Position numbers and translations under genes: made by a program. From Icerya purchasi (taxonomy: Eukaryota > Arthropoda > Insecta > Hemiptera > Monophlebidae), in NCBI GenBank assembly GCA_039619475.1, contig CM077115.1, forward strand, positions 513,318,815 through 513,382,814: a stretch of DNA of 64,000 nt. Direction: 5' to 3'. The notes under the pieces are model-generated. The model had not been told where the DNA came from, did no database searches, and saw nothing but the letters and a program-made list of their open reading frames with translations. This document shows positions 34,800 through 47,341 of the stretch, piece after piece; the stretch's first letter is position 1, and each line of letters starts with the position of its first letter.

Positions 34800-35653
34800 T
34801 GTACTTTTTAGGCGGCGTTCGGAGAACCTCCCCCCCGACCACAGTTCGCGAAAAAACCCGCAGTGGTTGTGGGGTTTGGGGGGTGCAAGAAAAAAACAAC
34901 GCATGCTCTATGCTCAAGTTTAGCCGAAGTTCGAGTTTTCCATATTGACTGGCAATTCTGCTCCGGCTTTACGGAGTGCAGCCCGCGGTCGCGGCAGTTT
35001 TTTCCGGTTTTTTGCCGTATTTTGGCGGGCAGACCGAATTCGAGTTGCGCTCGTCGTGGCGCGCTCTAGCGGCCGCCGAGGCAATCGGTAGTTCGTCGTC
35101 GCGAGCGCTGCTCTCGCCGAACCGGATGCCAGTGGGTGGGCGGAGCGTGTCGGGCAGTGTGTTGTCTAGCGGGAGCAGCGACTCGGACATATTTTAAGTG
35201 TAACATCGGCTCGTTTGGTTCGGTCGGCGAGACAATCTCGCATTCTGTTTCTGCAGCTCCGCGAGTGCAGTCTGGCGGCCGGCTGCGACTGGATGTGCTT
35301 GTCGTTCGTGCGTTCCGAGTTTGTTGCGTTTGGCGCGCGTGTTTAATGAAAATTATTTGTTCCCGAGGTGATGTAGTGCTACTCCTGTTCACGGGTAAGG
35401 AATACGACACTTTTCTTTCCCTACTACTTGTTAAATATACCTCTCTATATTGGTTCTGTTTTTTTGTTTTTTGTTTTTGTTTTTGTTTTTTTTCTTTCTT
35501 TCCCGCGCGAATACGTAAATTTCTCTGCTACTGCAAAAAAAATTATTGTTGACGCGGTCTGATTCTTAATAATACGATGCTCCTCTGCATACTACTTCAT
35601 GCACCCATCTCTGTGTGTGACGTAAATTTTCCCCGACTGTCAGTTGCCCGAAG
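34800..35653 (+). promoter_or_regulatory. CpG island, possible promoter and first exon
   Basis: The stretch from about 34950 to 35350 is strongly GC-rich and CpG-dense (for example GCGCTCTAGCGGCCGCCGAGG near 35061). About 300 bp downstream is CCCGAAG|GTAAGTGG at 35647-35661, a near-perfect splice donor with AAG|GTAAGT at 35651-35659. Together they suggest a plus-strand untranslated first exon ending at 35653, but that is inference. Overlapping open frames on both strands (138 codons plus, 114 minus) do not resemble known proteins. No TATA box was found. Confidence 0.3.
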
Positions 35654-36994
35654 GTAAGTGGTTAATTGGAATTTTTAAAAAAAATTAAAAATCGCCAGCC
35701 GTTGTTCGAGTACTACTGGAATTAATATATATCGTCGTAATCTCCGGCATTAACGCGAACGCCAACAACAACTGTTTATTATTATTACGTGTAATTTTTT
35801 TATTTTTCTTTTTTTTTTTTTTTCTTTTGAAAATGTCGCTATTAAGGATTAAAAAAGTATATTAACGTGTGCGGTTGAGTCTCGCTTATTTCGCAAATGA
35901 TTCTGCGCGACAATTCCGAATGAGCTGTGTGTGCATAGTTGCTTTTAAACTTTTTAAATGTTATCGATGTTATTTTTTTAATTTTCAGCTGTTTATTTTT
36001 ATTTCCCCCCCGTATGTGTGATAAGTTTTCATTCGTGGTGATCTTCGTATGATAAATTTTGTGAATTCAGAATTTCATATTAAATCTCTGCGCGTAGTTA
36101 TATGATCCGGAATAATTGAAAGTTTCGCTCGGATTTTTAATTTTACATATTTGAATGTTGCTTCCATTTTTTTTTAATCGTCCAAGTGTCAAATGAAATC
36201 TCTAGCCTTCTAAGATACATCGATTTTTCTTCTTCCGTGGTTTTTACCATTTCGAAGCATTACGCTAAAAAAGATAAGTAAATATGTGCGAAATGTATCC
36301 ATAATCGGATTTGTGTGAGAGTCCTTAAATTTTTAATATGCTCAAATTTATATTTAAATCGTTTGTCGATTTATTGAGAAGTTGTGATTATATAAATTTT
36401 TAAATGTGTATTTAACAATGCTGCGTAATTTTCGTGTTTGCAAAAAATACGAAATACGTTATTGTGAAAGAAAAAAATATCTGTAGAAATTACACGTATA
36501 TAGTAATTTTTTTGATAAATGTAGAGTTTGTCGTCTCTCTTCACTAGCGAGTAAAAAAAATCCTCATGACATATATAATTGTAACCGAAAAAAAAATTTT
36601 TTTTTAAAATGATTTTCTTCTTCTCTATTTTTATTTAATTGCGTGCGTGTAAGATTTATTATTTTCGTTTTCATCCGCGGATGGGGGGCACTAATTTTAA
36701 ATAGTAGTGTGCTTGATCGCGTTTTGGCGGTAAATTAGAAAACACTGGGAATGAGTATTTTTTTCTTTTATCGGGAAATGGAGAATTTTTCGCTGGGGGT
36801 AATTGAAAAAAAAAAAAAAAAACTAAAAAGAACGACGTAAATCTTGTTTTAAACGAACAGTAGTACACGTTTAGACGTTATCGATTTTTTCTGGAACGTA
36901 TTTTCTCTTAAGCTGATTCAGCCAGATGTGGCTGCGAATCAGCTTTAATTTTCGAACGACGACCTTAATTTAATAGAAGATGAGGAAGTAGTGA

Positions 36995-36999
<5 letters not shown>

Positions 37000-37027
<28 letters not shown>
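37000..37027. repeat. (TA)n microsatellite
   Basis: About 28 bp of alternating AT, seen directly. Confidence 0.9.
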
Positions 37028-37730
37028 CTAAAATCTTAGTAACAATTATTTACAATTTAATAATTTATTAAAAATGTTTTAAAAATCGTATATTACAGAA
37101 ATTATATTACACGTTTTTTATAACATTTTTAATAAAGCCATAACAGAAAATGGACAATATTATTTACAACTCAAATATGTAGAACTACGTATATAAATTT
37201 AATAATTATCTATTGTTTTGTTTTTGTGTATATGTGTATAGTTTTAAGCTTCATTTAAAGCGTCGTCCAAAGCGAAAAATAATAGAATTTCATCTTTGAG
37301 ATTATCAGGTTAGTCGCCCGTTTAATTTTATTAATCGTCTCGCTTTTGCGCTAAATTCCTGTATTCCGTGTTAGAATTCACGAACGTACAGTAAAAGCTG
37401 ACGTATTTTAAAACTGCATTATCGCAGCCATAAAAGACCAAAAAAAGGTAAATAAATGGAACTTTATTTTCTTAAAATGACATGATATTTCGTTCGTATT
37501 ATACCTATTTTTCGTCATCGAGGAACTATTCCGTAGTATGTTTAATTTTTTTTCTTTTGCGCAGAGTGTGTATTATTATTACATGTTGAAAGGGGTACGC
37601 GCGTGTGTTGAACTTTTGAAGCGAGCTTTTGAGTGTAGGGTGCCTCATTCACACAACGGCTGAACGAGCTAATAGTTGATTTCAGCTTAGCGACAAAAAG
37701 ATTTTTGTACCTTAGAATATTTCTCACCTA

Positions 37731-37734
37731 TTAC

Positions 37735-37768
<34 letters not shown>
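37731..37768. repeat. (TTA)n microsatellite
   Basis: About twelve TTA units with one early TAC variant. Confidence 0.93.
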
Positions 37769-37769
<1 letters not shown>

Positions 37770-38357
37770 GGTAGCAAAAAATAAAAAGTCTCAAATTTTT
37801 ACATTCACGTAAATAATGAAAAGGAGGAAATCACACACGTAGCCCCGGGTTGTATTCGATATATTTTGCGCCATATGTTTCAATAGCGCTTTTTTTTTAA
37901 GAAATATTTTAGAAATTTCTGGGCGGCCTTTACCTGACCTCGGGCACACGGCGGGATATTCGATCAAACTTTTTTTTTTTGTTTCTCTTTTTATTACTGG
38001 ACTCGTTACAGAGTAGACGCTACATTCCACACAGATACTGTGTCAAAAATTAAGAAATCGAAATTTTGTAGACTTCCGATCATTAATACGAAAATTCGCG
38101 GCTTTATTACTAGTCGCAGACTTTATTCTCGTGTACATTTTAGAATCGCACATTTTTCTTCTTCTCTTCCGGTTATATCGGTTTCGTCGTGTGTTTAGAG
38201 ATGTTTTATTCGAAAAACGTTAAAAGTGTACTTTTTTTTTACGTGGTCGTATAAAATAATAGCGTATAAACGAGATATTTTAAAAATAAAACTGACGCCT
38301 AAACACACGAACACGATTTTACTTAGCTTGACGAAAAAAATCCATGTAATTAAAAAT

Positions 38358-38602
38358 AAATATATGCGACGGTCGCTGAGAAAAGGTACATAAATTGTGT
38401 CAAAAATGCGGCTTTGACTTACGGTTTTTCATTTGGAAGAAGAGCACGTGATCTTTAACGTGAAATAGGTCGAAACTGGCAAGAACAAATTTTTTAAAAT
38501 TGTAATTGTATGTTTAAAATTACCTTAAAGTATAAACGCGTTTTTCTCGAAAAATTGTTTTCTATGTACCTTTTTTTCTCAGCGACCGTCACATATATTG
38601 AT
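38358..38602. repeat. Inverted repeat, about 35-bp arms
   Basis: GACGGTCGCTGAGAAAAGG then TACATA (38368-38392) recurs inverted as TATGTACC, seven T and CTCAGCGACCGTC (38563-38590), with outer ATATATG/CATATAT pairing. The spacer is about 170 bp. The right arm has three extra T. There is no recognisable coding sequence, though an open frame of 65 codons covers the right arm. It may be a foldback (MITE-like) remnant. Confidence 0.75.
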
Positions 38603-39086
38603 TGTAGGTTTATATATTTCAGAAAGAGAATCGCAAAAGGAAACTATATTTTTACGTTTATTATTTGCTTTTCTGTCGTGCGACTGAATGTATGCAAAAA
38701 TTACTAAACAGCCATCGTTTTTACTCGGAAGCGTGTGTATGGTGAATAGTACGTTAATTTTATCTAATATTAATAATCTGCTACGTATTTGAATAATAAG
38801 CGCATATAATACACAGATTTAATCGCGAACGAAACTAGATAATAAAATGTAAAACGGTTTTTAATTAATTTTTAATTAGACACCTCGCCGAACTTTGTCT
38901 GAATCGTGTGTGGAATTACGGTTGTTTAATTTTTTATCGTTATTAACAAAATCACGCGCAAAAGTTTATTTTTGCTTTTAAGTCCGTAATAAAATCGTCA
39001 ACTGGATAGTAGTTTGCGCGGGATTACACGCCGCTGTTTAAATAATTAATGTTAACGATTAATTTCAAATATTTCCGAAATGGATC

Positions 39087-39114
<28 letters not shown>
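39087..39114. repeat. Poly-A tract, 28 nt
   Basis: An uninterrupted A run. A retroelement tail is possible but no body was recognised upstream. Confidence 0.9.
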
Positions 39115-39117
<3 letters not shown>

Positions 39118-41823
39118 TAAAAGTGCGAAACACATTTTTATATCACCGTGATATATTATTTCGTATGGAATTTATTATTATTATTCTCACGCGTATAATA
39201 CCGTTAACTTTCGTAGTCTTAAAAATAATCGATTAAACCGAACAAAATATGCAAACGTGTTTGATAAGAATTATTGCGGTATTTTATATATTTCGACAAA
39301 ATGGCGAGATAGTGTATGCTGTGTAATTCGAATAGCAAAGTTCCGAGACATTTTCTTCCGCGCGTGATATAGGATTTTTAAGCCGGTGATTTTAACCCCA
39401 CGACATTCTTGGATCATTCAACGACGATACCATACGAGAGTCCTGTGAGAACCTACACGTAAATGTCTCGCAGAATTTCTCTTTGTTGCTGTGTCGATTT
39501 TTCAAGAGCCTTATAATTTTATTCGGGCCATCAAACGCGAGTCGATTTTGTTTTCCTAAATTAGAAAAAACAACAACAAAGTATCAAAATTTAAATCAAC
39601 GCTCGATATAAAATTCATTGGTACCGGGAATAGTGTTGTTGTGCGTGAATTTATCGACTATTATATCGTTGTTTTTTTTGTATCTATCTACAATGGGACT
39701 TGGTCTCGTCCCATTTTTCCCGTTCGACTCGTACATATTTAATAGCCGAATTAACCAATTTTTTTTTTGTTTTTTTAGGAATTATTTTTTACAGTCATCT
39801 ACGAAATTTGCTACCCCGGCAGTGATACCAAATATGAAAAAATAATACGAAATCAAAAAAAAAAAAAACCACTGAACGAAACGACGGATAAAAAAAAGAT
39901 TTATTACGCTAATTTTGTAAAGTGTTTTTAAAAGAAGAAGGTTCCACATGCGAGATAAACGTGTAATCGCAGTGAAGAAGCAGACTCGAGAAAAAAACCC
40001 GATTTTATTTTATAATCTATTCACTAGTAACCCGAGTCGTCGTAAAAAATCCATTGAAAATCAATGGGAGAACTTGCCGAATTAGGAATAAAATTTCGTT
40101 GCTCCGTTTGATGACTAAAATTTTGAACATTCGAACCTTATACAATTTTTTTTTATTTGTAAAGATGAAATTTAGCCTAAAGTTAGGATAGTTCAGAAAT
40201 TTCACCTGATCAAAGTGTTAAAATGATTACGCTCCACCGATAAATTTTTACGGGGGATATTTTTTTAAATTTGCGTAATGAACGGTTTTTAAAAAAGTGA
40301 CATATTTTCAAGCTGCGACACACGTATTATTTGAGCAATACAATTGTGTAAATTTGTTGTTTCTCCGAGGTTTTTCGCGTTTCAGTGTACTCTAAACTCC
40401 TTTTGATTGTTTTTTTGAGCAATTGTTGTATCATCATAAGTCATCGTGAAGTTTTGTTGTTTTTTTTTTTCGTTTAATTTTTACTTTATTATACTGAAGC
40501 TTCGTTATAATCAAAAACCGCTGTAAAAAATATTCGATTATCGATTGCTTAAAATGATGGATTTTAAATTACGGAGGGATTTATGTACCATCAGTAGTCT
40601 CCACTAGTAAAAATTAATTGCACCCTAAAATTTGCCCTATAAATGTTTATATTCGTTTTCCGTTCGTACAGTTCGTAATTCATACTGTATATATGTGTTT
40701 TACTTCATATGTTGTAATACTGCTTCTAAACTTAATACCTGAATTCGAAAGAGCGCCGATTTTCAAACGAATTTTTTTTTTTGCTATATATCAGTGTATA
40801 TTTTTTTTTTTTTTTTCGTTAATTTTACTGTAACAATACACAATTTTGCGTTTAATGCTTTTTAAAAAAAAATGTTAGTAGTCTTTTCAGATACGTATAA
40901 TATATGTGTGTTCGCAAAAAAAATCGTCTATTTTTCTATTTGACGAAAAAAAAAAAAAAAAAAAAAGTGACACAGCAGTGTAAAACATGAGAAATTTTTT
41001 GTTTCGCTGGATTTTTTCCGAAATAATTGTCAATGGTATTATTATTCGCGAGGTGCGTCAGAAATTTCAAAAAAAAAAAAAAAAAACCCGAAATTAAATA
41101 GCGATCGAGGATTATGCTTTGGAAAACGTGTAAAACTACCCGACACCGACAACGGAAATTACTTTCGTCATCACTGAATACTACAGGGGTGTTTGACAGA
41201 AAGAGGCTGTTCACTGAACCGAATGGATAAGTCGTGAATTTTTTTCTAAAATCGGGAACGTAATAAAAATAGGCGATAGATTACCTTACATATTGTACCT
41301 TAATCTCATGGACGGTTTCAAGTTTTCTTTTTTTTTTTTATAGATGACGGTGAATTTGAAATTTCTCGACAGGGAAATCCGGCTTTGTTTCGGTGTGCCC
41401 GTTGCAAAAAAAAATTCGACGAGAGATATATGGGCAGCAGTGCGGATAAGTTTGCCAAAAATGAATCGGAATTAGTATGAGAGAACTCGTGTGATCCGTT
41501 CAAAGGCTTAAAACACCTTATCATCGCAAAACTTCTACTATAGCTTCAGTTGCCGACCACCACTTTGTTGGCCTTTAATCGTTTCCGCATCTGTGCCAAT
41601 TAAATTATCCTGTGTGAGCGCACAAGTTCGTAACAGATTTTTCTGCGTGTTTCCGTCAGACCTTTTAATTATTCCGAAGAAAGAGTAGTAAACGCGAACT
41701 AAAGGAAAAAAGGTCTTTGCTATTATTTAGAGATGTTTTACGCGATCCAATGTCAAATCAAAATCGAGTGATGGTTTCTTCTGTGGTACGACGATTGATT
41801 TTTTACCGCTATAGAATTATTTC

Positions 41824-41824
<1 letters not shown>

Positions 41825-41852
<28 letters not shown>
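41825..41852. repeat. Poly-T tract, 28 nt
   Basis: Uninterrupted T run, seen directly. Confidence 0.9.
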
Positions 41853-41857
<5 letters not shown>

Positions 41858-42139
41858 GTTCGTCTCATGAGTTATTATTTCATGAAGGTTTTCTTTATTG
41901 GCAGTGCTACGAAACTGAAAAATTAGCCCCCCTTGTATTCTAAACGAAGTTGTCCGCTTTTAGGTCAGATTTCATGTCGTTATTTTTATTTAATGTTACT
42001 TGAATAAAAATTTAACCGGCTAATTTTATTTCTAATCTTCTTTCTGCGTCCTAATTCGCTACTTATATATATATTATATGTATGTACGTGTGTGTGCGTG
42101 CATTATTACGAATCTGTTGGAAGAAAAGATTCTATTTCG

Positions 42140-43094
42140 GAGATAATTAGAATATTTTATCTGGCTGCTGGTAAGAAGATTTAAAATGCAAATAAGGGCC
42201 GAATTCCGCTTCTGCTAGAGAGTGGCCTGTGCCACACCTGTTGTGGTCCGAAGTTGGGAATTCAGCAGTTGCGTCGAGCTGAAGAGCGCGTCGGGCGGTA
42301 AATCGCGCCTTTGTCGGCAATAACATCGAACCAGTCTCGGTTAACATTTTTGATTAAATCTTCGTCGCTGCACAATTACCATTCTCCTGATTTTCAATGT
42401 TCTTCGGGTTTTTTTTTTTTTTTGTTTCTTTTTCGTTTTCCTTATTCTCTCTTTTCGCTTTCGCGTCCCATTTCGGTTGTTTCTTCCTTCGTTCGAGCTT
42501 GTCTGTCGCTGTTATTACTTGCAGCGGTAATGAAACTTTCATGATTTCATATAATAGTTGGCGCGCGCGCTTCTTTTTCATTTTTAGCGGAATCTTTTTC
42601 CTCCGCGGGTTTTATTATCCGAAATAAACTTTCTTCCGAACAGGAATTATTCGTCGCACGCTACTGGTGCTCAATCTCTATACGTAGTCGGACCATTTTC
42701 TATCGGGGCGACCTCGCAGCGCATCTCGGAATTTATTTCCTCGTTCGGGACTTTATTTTTTACGCTCTCCAGTAATCGTTTTCCCTCCCCCTCTACTTTC
42801 AAAAAAAAAAACAAAAACAACCAACTATAATATGTGTCGACGTTCTCTCCGGCTCGTTCGACGTGGAATTTATTAAGTCGTTTGTTGTGGAATTGCGAAA
42901 AACGTCGACCGTCTCGGAACAAATATGTAGCGAGGTTTTTCTTCGCGAGTTTCTATCGAAAAAATGAGTTGGTCGATAAAGGCGTGTGATTATTATTCAT
43001 ATTCCCCCCATTTTTTCCCCTTCTTTCTATTAACTCCTCGGTTAAAATGAAAGTTGACTAATTTCCGAAGTAAACAGATTTTTTCTCTTCATAG
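42140..43094. other. Moderately GC-rich stretch, no gene
   Basis: CpG-bearing sequence with short overlapping frames on both strands (42147-42347 minus, 42311-42627 plus, 42354-42581 minus). None matches a known protein. Confidence 0.4.
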
Positions 43095-43370
43095 TGCGTT
43101 TTTGGATTTTTAATTATAATCGGCACATTACAGGTTTAATTTTAGCTATTTATAAACACGTAACAGCATTTGTCACCTCCGGATTGTATTATTATGCCGG
43201 TGTGGTGATACCGCGTAATTCTTTTGATGCGGCTCTGCCATTGGCACTCGGCTACACATTTCACGCATCCGTAGAAAAGCTTTTCAACAAGGGGGCCTCT
43301 TTCGGTCGTTCAATTTCCTCTTCGTTGCTCCACGTCTGGAACCATTAGTCGATGGCGAAGTACGAAGAAG
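43095..43370 (+). other. Exon candidate bounded by splice-like signals
   Basis: A pyrimidine-rich TTTTTTCTCTTCATAG ends at 43094 and a donor-like GAAGAAG|GTATGT starts its GT at 43371, bounding 276 bp of less AT-rich sequence. One frame is open from before the start to a TAG at 43346-43348. Near the end an ATG at 43352 in good context (TCGATGG) would encode MAKYEE up to the donor. I recognise no protein similarity. Both signals are common by chance, so this is weak evidence. Confidence 0.15.
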
Positions 43371-43920
43371 GTATGTTATACGGTCATTTTTTCCCCTAAT
43401 CTGAAGTATTTTCAAGTATATTTTCGATTAGAAGTACATTTCTTTAAAAAAGAACGATGAGATTTGTAAAATATTTCGGTTTGGGGGGGGGGGGGTACTA
43501 TTTTTCTTTATAGTTATGCTAAAATTTCGAAGCGGTAACCAATTTTTCAACTGCGCATTATCTTGCTCCTTTTATTATGGGGAAAAAAGACTTAAGAAAA
43601 ATTGAACACGATAGAATTTAATAGTTTTCGGATGTGTTACATTATTACAATTTTCGGACCACCGTACGTATTTTGTAAAGGTGAATAATAAATTTCAGAC
43701 GAAGTATTCTTTTCCTTTACGCGACCAGGACGGGTACACGCGTCATTGCGGTTTCGTAGCGCCAACGCGACAGAATTGGCGAATTTCATTTGAAATAAGA
43801 TCGCCTCGTTTGCAATTTCATTTACTCGTGCCGATCCGAAGAGGTAATGTAAGAATTAGAAAGCACCGTGTTGCTTACAACGAATACTAGACACAGGAAA
43901 GTGCGCGCGGTTCGAATTTT

Positions 43921-43963
43921 CATATTTTCGCATTTTCGCATTTGCTCATTTGCGCATTTGCGC
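43921..43963. repeat. 8-bp tandem repeat
   Basis: Five diverged units of CATTTKCG, the later ones being CATTTGCG or CATTTGCT. Confidence 0.8.
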
Positions 43964-46179
43964 AGTTCTGCCTCTGGATAAGTCGGTTTCTTCGTCGATC
44001 GGATTTTGTTTTCTAGAAACGTCACGCGAAAGGAGACGTGATTTGCATCTAAATTGTTGTACTTTCTGTCGTTGTGCTCTTTTAATTTATCGCTTCCACA
44101 CTCGCGATGTTTTCTAACTCCGTTACAGCCGGGGTTGTCGTCCGGTGATTACTGGAAACGAACTCAGACGACACTAATAGCAGCGCGCATTCCTAAGCGA
44201 TCGTACACCGCGTGTTACGGTCGCATACAATTATTCCCGTCCGGAATTATATCGGTCAACATTCGTATGGGGATACATAATAGTCGTAATAATATTTTAT
44301 ATTTTGCCTTCCTCAACGGTTAGTGAACAGGACAACAATTATTTATTGGAAAATTTGCGTGCCAGTAGTGTATATAGAGATCTCTTTTTAACATTATTAG
44401 TAGTGTCTCTCCTGTTCGTTTTAATTGTTTTTCGGAATATATATGGGGAAAATTCCCATCAATCTCTCGTCGGCGGGGTGTTTGCCGCGGATCCCGGTAC
44501 GAATTTCGAAGTTCGGGAAAGAAAAAAAAGCTTTCCCAGTTAGAGGAGAAACATTTTTAAGATCGAGTGAAAATTATTGCGAGCGTAATAGAAGAGCGCG
44601 CGCGGGTGTCGGAAGTGGCGCGGAGTGGAGCTGATAATGTATGCGAACGGAGGAATGTCTAGGATGATAAGCGGGTGAACAGCGGAGAAGGAAGTAAATG
44701 TAATTAATTTTGTTTTATCTTTCGAGCGATGTTTTTCCTATGTGTCTGGCCGGCTGGCTGCTGCGGCGTGTAGAGGAAGCAGTTGGTGAAATTTAAAACT
44801 TTATTTATATTCCGTTATCATCGTCTAACATCGGTCGCTTCAAAATAAACAGCGAACACGACGGACCACCTTATCGTTTGGCGACTAGACGCCACGCTCG
44901 AGATTCAATTTTTAATTTTTCCCCTTTGCCGTCGCCGAGTCGAAGGCGGCGCTCGCGTTTTTTCTGCTTTTATTAAATTTGCAGAATTTAGCCAGACATT
45001 GTTTTTCTACGTTATCATTTAATTTTGAACTTTTACAGTTATACTTTTCGGTTTTATGGTAATTTTCAACCCGAATTCCTTTATTTTTGTTTTTTGTTTT
45101 TTTTTTCTTTCATTCGCCAACGTTTTAAATAAAGCGGAATTACACTAGTATGGCCCGGAATAAAAATAATCTTGAAAAATTATTTTGAAAGAAGATGCTA
45201 TCGTAAAACGGCCGGATTAGAGAATTTAGCCTTTAAAAAAGATTCTATAATAATCGGTAAAGTCTATCGCAGACTTTTTGCGAATTTCCGTGTAAGAAAA
45301 AAAAGAAAAAATGGCGAGGCTGCTTTTTTATTCCTATTTTTTTCTCAAACTAGCTAGTAGCAAAGCGAAAGACGTCTTTTTAAAAGGGGATTTTGATCGA
45401 TTTACAGATTGGATGAATTGCAATAAAAGATAGTGCATTTCCGTGAAAAATATTTTTAATAATAATTAAAAATTAGAGAGTAAAATAAAAAATATATCAG
45501 CGCCGGAAACTTTGCAACGCTGATGAACAGTCTATAATTTTTTTCACCGTCTCCAGTTATAATTGTGTTATTAACATTACCTTTTCCATTTTTAATTATT
45601 TTTGATTTTTCAGGAGTTTTACAATATTTTACAGCGGCAGTAGGGATATTAATATAGCGTTAAAGTGTCATTCCAAGTTGCAGACTTGGTTTATAAAAAT
45701 GGCTGTGGCCGCCCGTCGTTCATTAGAATGAAAGTTGCAGCGAAAAAAAAAAAAAAAATGTATATATATAGTACACTATAATCATCGTACATTTATAACG
45801 AGAAACGAGCAGAACTCTACAGTGTGTTTATTAATTTGGCACGAAAGGAAAAAGCGTTTGTCGGATTTATTTCTTAATCGACAAGATTAATAAAATCGGA
45901 GAACATTCAGCATTTCTGTTGTAGGCCGCGTACACAGTGTGATTAAACCGCGATCAATCCCATTTGACACGAGACACATACGTCGTAGTCAGCCACTCGT
46001 CTTTGATTTTGTAGTATTTCTCCCCATTTGCTTTGCCCGCTATACTTGATATTGTTGGGGTTCTTAAGAGCAATCATCAGAGTTATTTGAGACACGGAGT
46101 TTTAAGAGAAAGAAAAAAAAGAAAGCTACCAAGCGGCGGGGATAGCTTCTTAAGACGCTGCGATAGGAATTAAAACGAA

Positions 46180-46200
46180 TGTGTGTGTGTGTGTGTGTGT
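46180..46200. repeat. (TG)n microsatellite
   Basis: Ten GT units. It lies at the upstream edge of a GC-rich island. Confidence 0.95.
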
Positions 46201-46229
46201 ACTATTTCCTTTCACGGAAGCCGTTTTGT

Positions 46230-47340
46230 TAATTGTCGGTGAGACCGGGTCACGAACCCAGAGCCAACATATTTCATGTTACCGTCGGTCAGTCACCCGG
46301 GGACAACCGAGAATAGACGTGAAAAATTCCGGGTCACGGGACGGTCGCCGGAGAGGATATTCATTTTCGGAATTTGCTTAATTCAGAGCCCCGGCCAGCG
46401 GTTGATTGACGATCGCGTTCGAAATCGCGCGACTGGCCGTCTGCTGCGACGACGACGACGTTTCTTCGACTGCGCGCAGGCACGCTGCGAGACTTTGTTG
46501 TTTTTGTTTCAGCGTCGCGACGAACACACAATAGACGGGCAGCGGTGCAGGCGGCGGCGGCGGCGCGCAGGCCGTGCGACGTCGTTAGATCTGCTATCGC
46601 GCGTGTCTCTCTGGCTGTTGACCGAAGGCTCGTCGGACGCGCGCGGAGCGGCCGCGACCATTGTTCGTTTTTACGTGTTCCGTCATGTTAATTCGCTTTC
46701 GGTCGTCTGCATAGTCGCTGCTGCACTGAACAAACAATTAAAAAGCTGCTGCCGAGGACCATAGCTGATTGTTCTTTATGATTCTGTCGTGTAGATTTGC
46801 GCGGCTGCTAAGGTGCGCTGATGTCGCTCGCTGCAGCAGCGTCTATTGTGCCGAGTCGCGCGTCGACGACGGCGGATCTGGTTAAGCGCGCGGCCGTGGC
46901 GTCTGCGTATGCTGCATGCGGGTCGCCCGACAGCGGCTCGGATCGGCGGGTCGTTGACCAGTTAATAATATTCTCCGTTTAAAGGTTTGCTGTGCGGTCG
47001 CTTGTTAAGGTGCCGTGCTCTAGTACCACTAATGTGGACTAGCGGTGCATCGCGTTAGAAAGAAAGTGAGAATTACGTATGCAGGGCACTACCGTCCTAT
47101 CGAAACGGCCTCCGTCTCTAACCTGGCGGCCGCCTCTATGTAAAAGCTATGCACCGACAGATATCTCTCGGTACTACTACGGCAAGCTATGCGCGCCCGG
47201 TTCTCTCGTTAGACCGAGCCTGTTGTGTGTTGTGCCCTACCCCTCGCCTTTCTTCTTTTTTTCTCTTCACCTCCCCCTGATTCCTTTTTATTCCACTTGA
47301 ATCCGGTAGTGTCGCAGACAGAAAAAACAGCGTGAAATTA
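46230..47340. promoter_or_regulatory. GC-rich CpG island
   Basis: Very CpG-dense from about 46280 to 46960 (GACGACGACGACG near 46448, GGCGGCGGCGGCGCGCAGGC near 46551, GCGCGGAGCGGCCGCGACC near 46640). CGGTCAGTCACC near 46278 fits the arthropod initiator TCAGTY, which gives a possible plus-strand start. The 162-codon frame at 46276-46764 is Arg-rich and has no family motif, so I do not call it a gene. The island ends immediately before the 208-bp palindrome. Confidence 0.35.
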
Positions 47341-47341
47341 T

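Larger units (their letters stand above)
35660..38357. other. AT-rich non-coding stretch
   Basis: No gene. It holds a small hairpin at 36908-36948 (TTAAGCTGATTC/GAATCAGCTTTAA with AGCCA/TGGCT), a (TA)n at 37000-37027 and a (TTA)n at 37731-37768. Confidence 0.5.
38603..42140. other. AT-rich non-coding stretch
   Basis: No gene seen. Long homopolymers occur at 39087-39114 (A28), 40946-40966 (A21) and 41825-41852 (T28). Open frames of up to 92 codons run through such tracts as Phe or Lys runs and are not credible genes. Confidence 0.5.
43371..46229. other. Mixed non-coding stretch
   Basis: It contains an 11-nt G run near 43484, an 8-bp tandem array at 43921-43963 and a moderately CpG-bearing part at about 44040-44680. 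Open frames (44054-44323, 44304-44543, 44425-44634) overlap and are unrecognised. Confidence 0.4.

Noticed and set aside
36908..36948. Small hairpin TTAAGCTGATTC...GAATCAGCTTTAA
   Set aside because: About 17 bp of stem with a 4-nt loop is too short for a microRNA precursor, and it has no U-run for a terminator-type reading; probably chance or a minor foldback.
46276..46764. 162-codon open frame in a GC-rich island
   Set aside because: Arg-rich composition follows from CGN-rich DNA, there is no family motif, and no splice or conservation evidence supports it.
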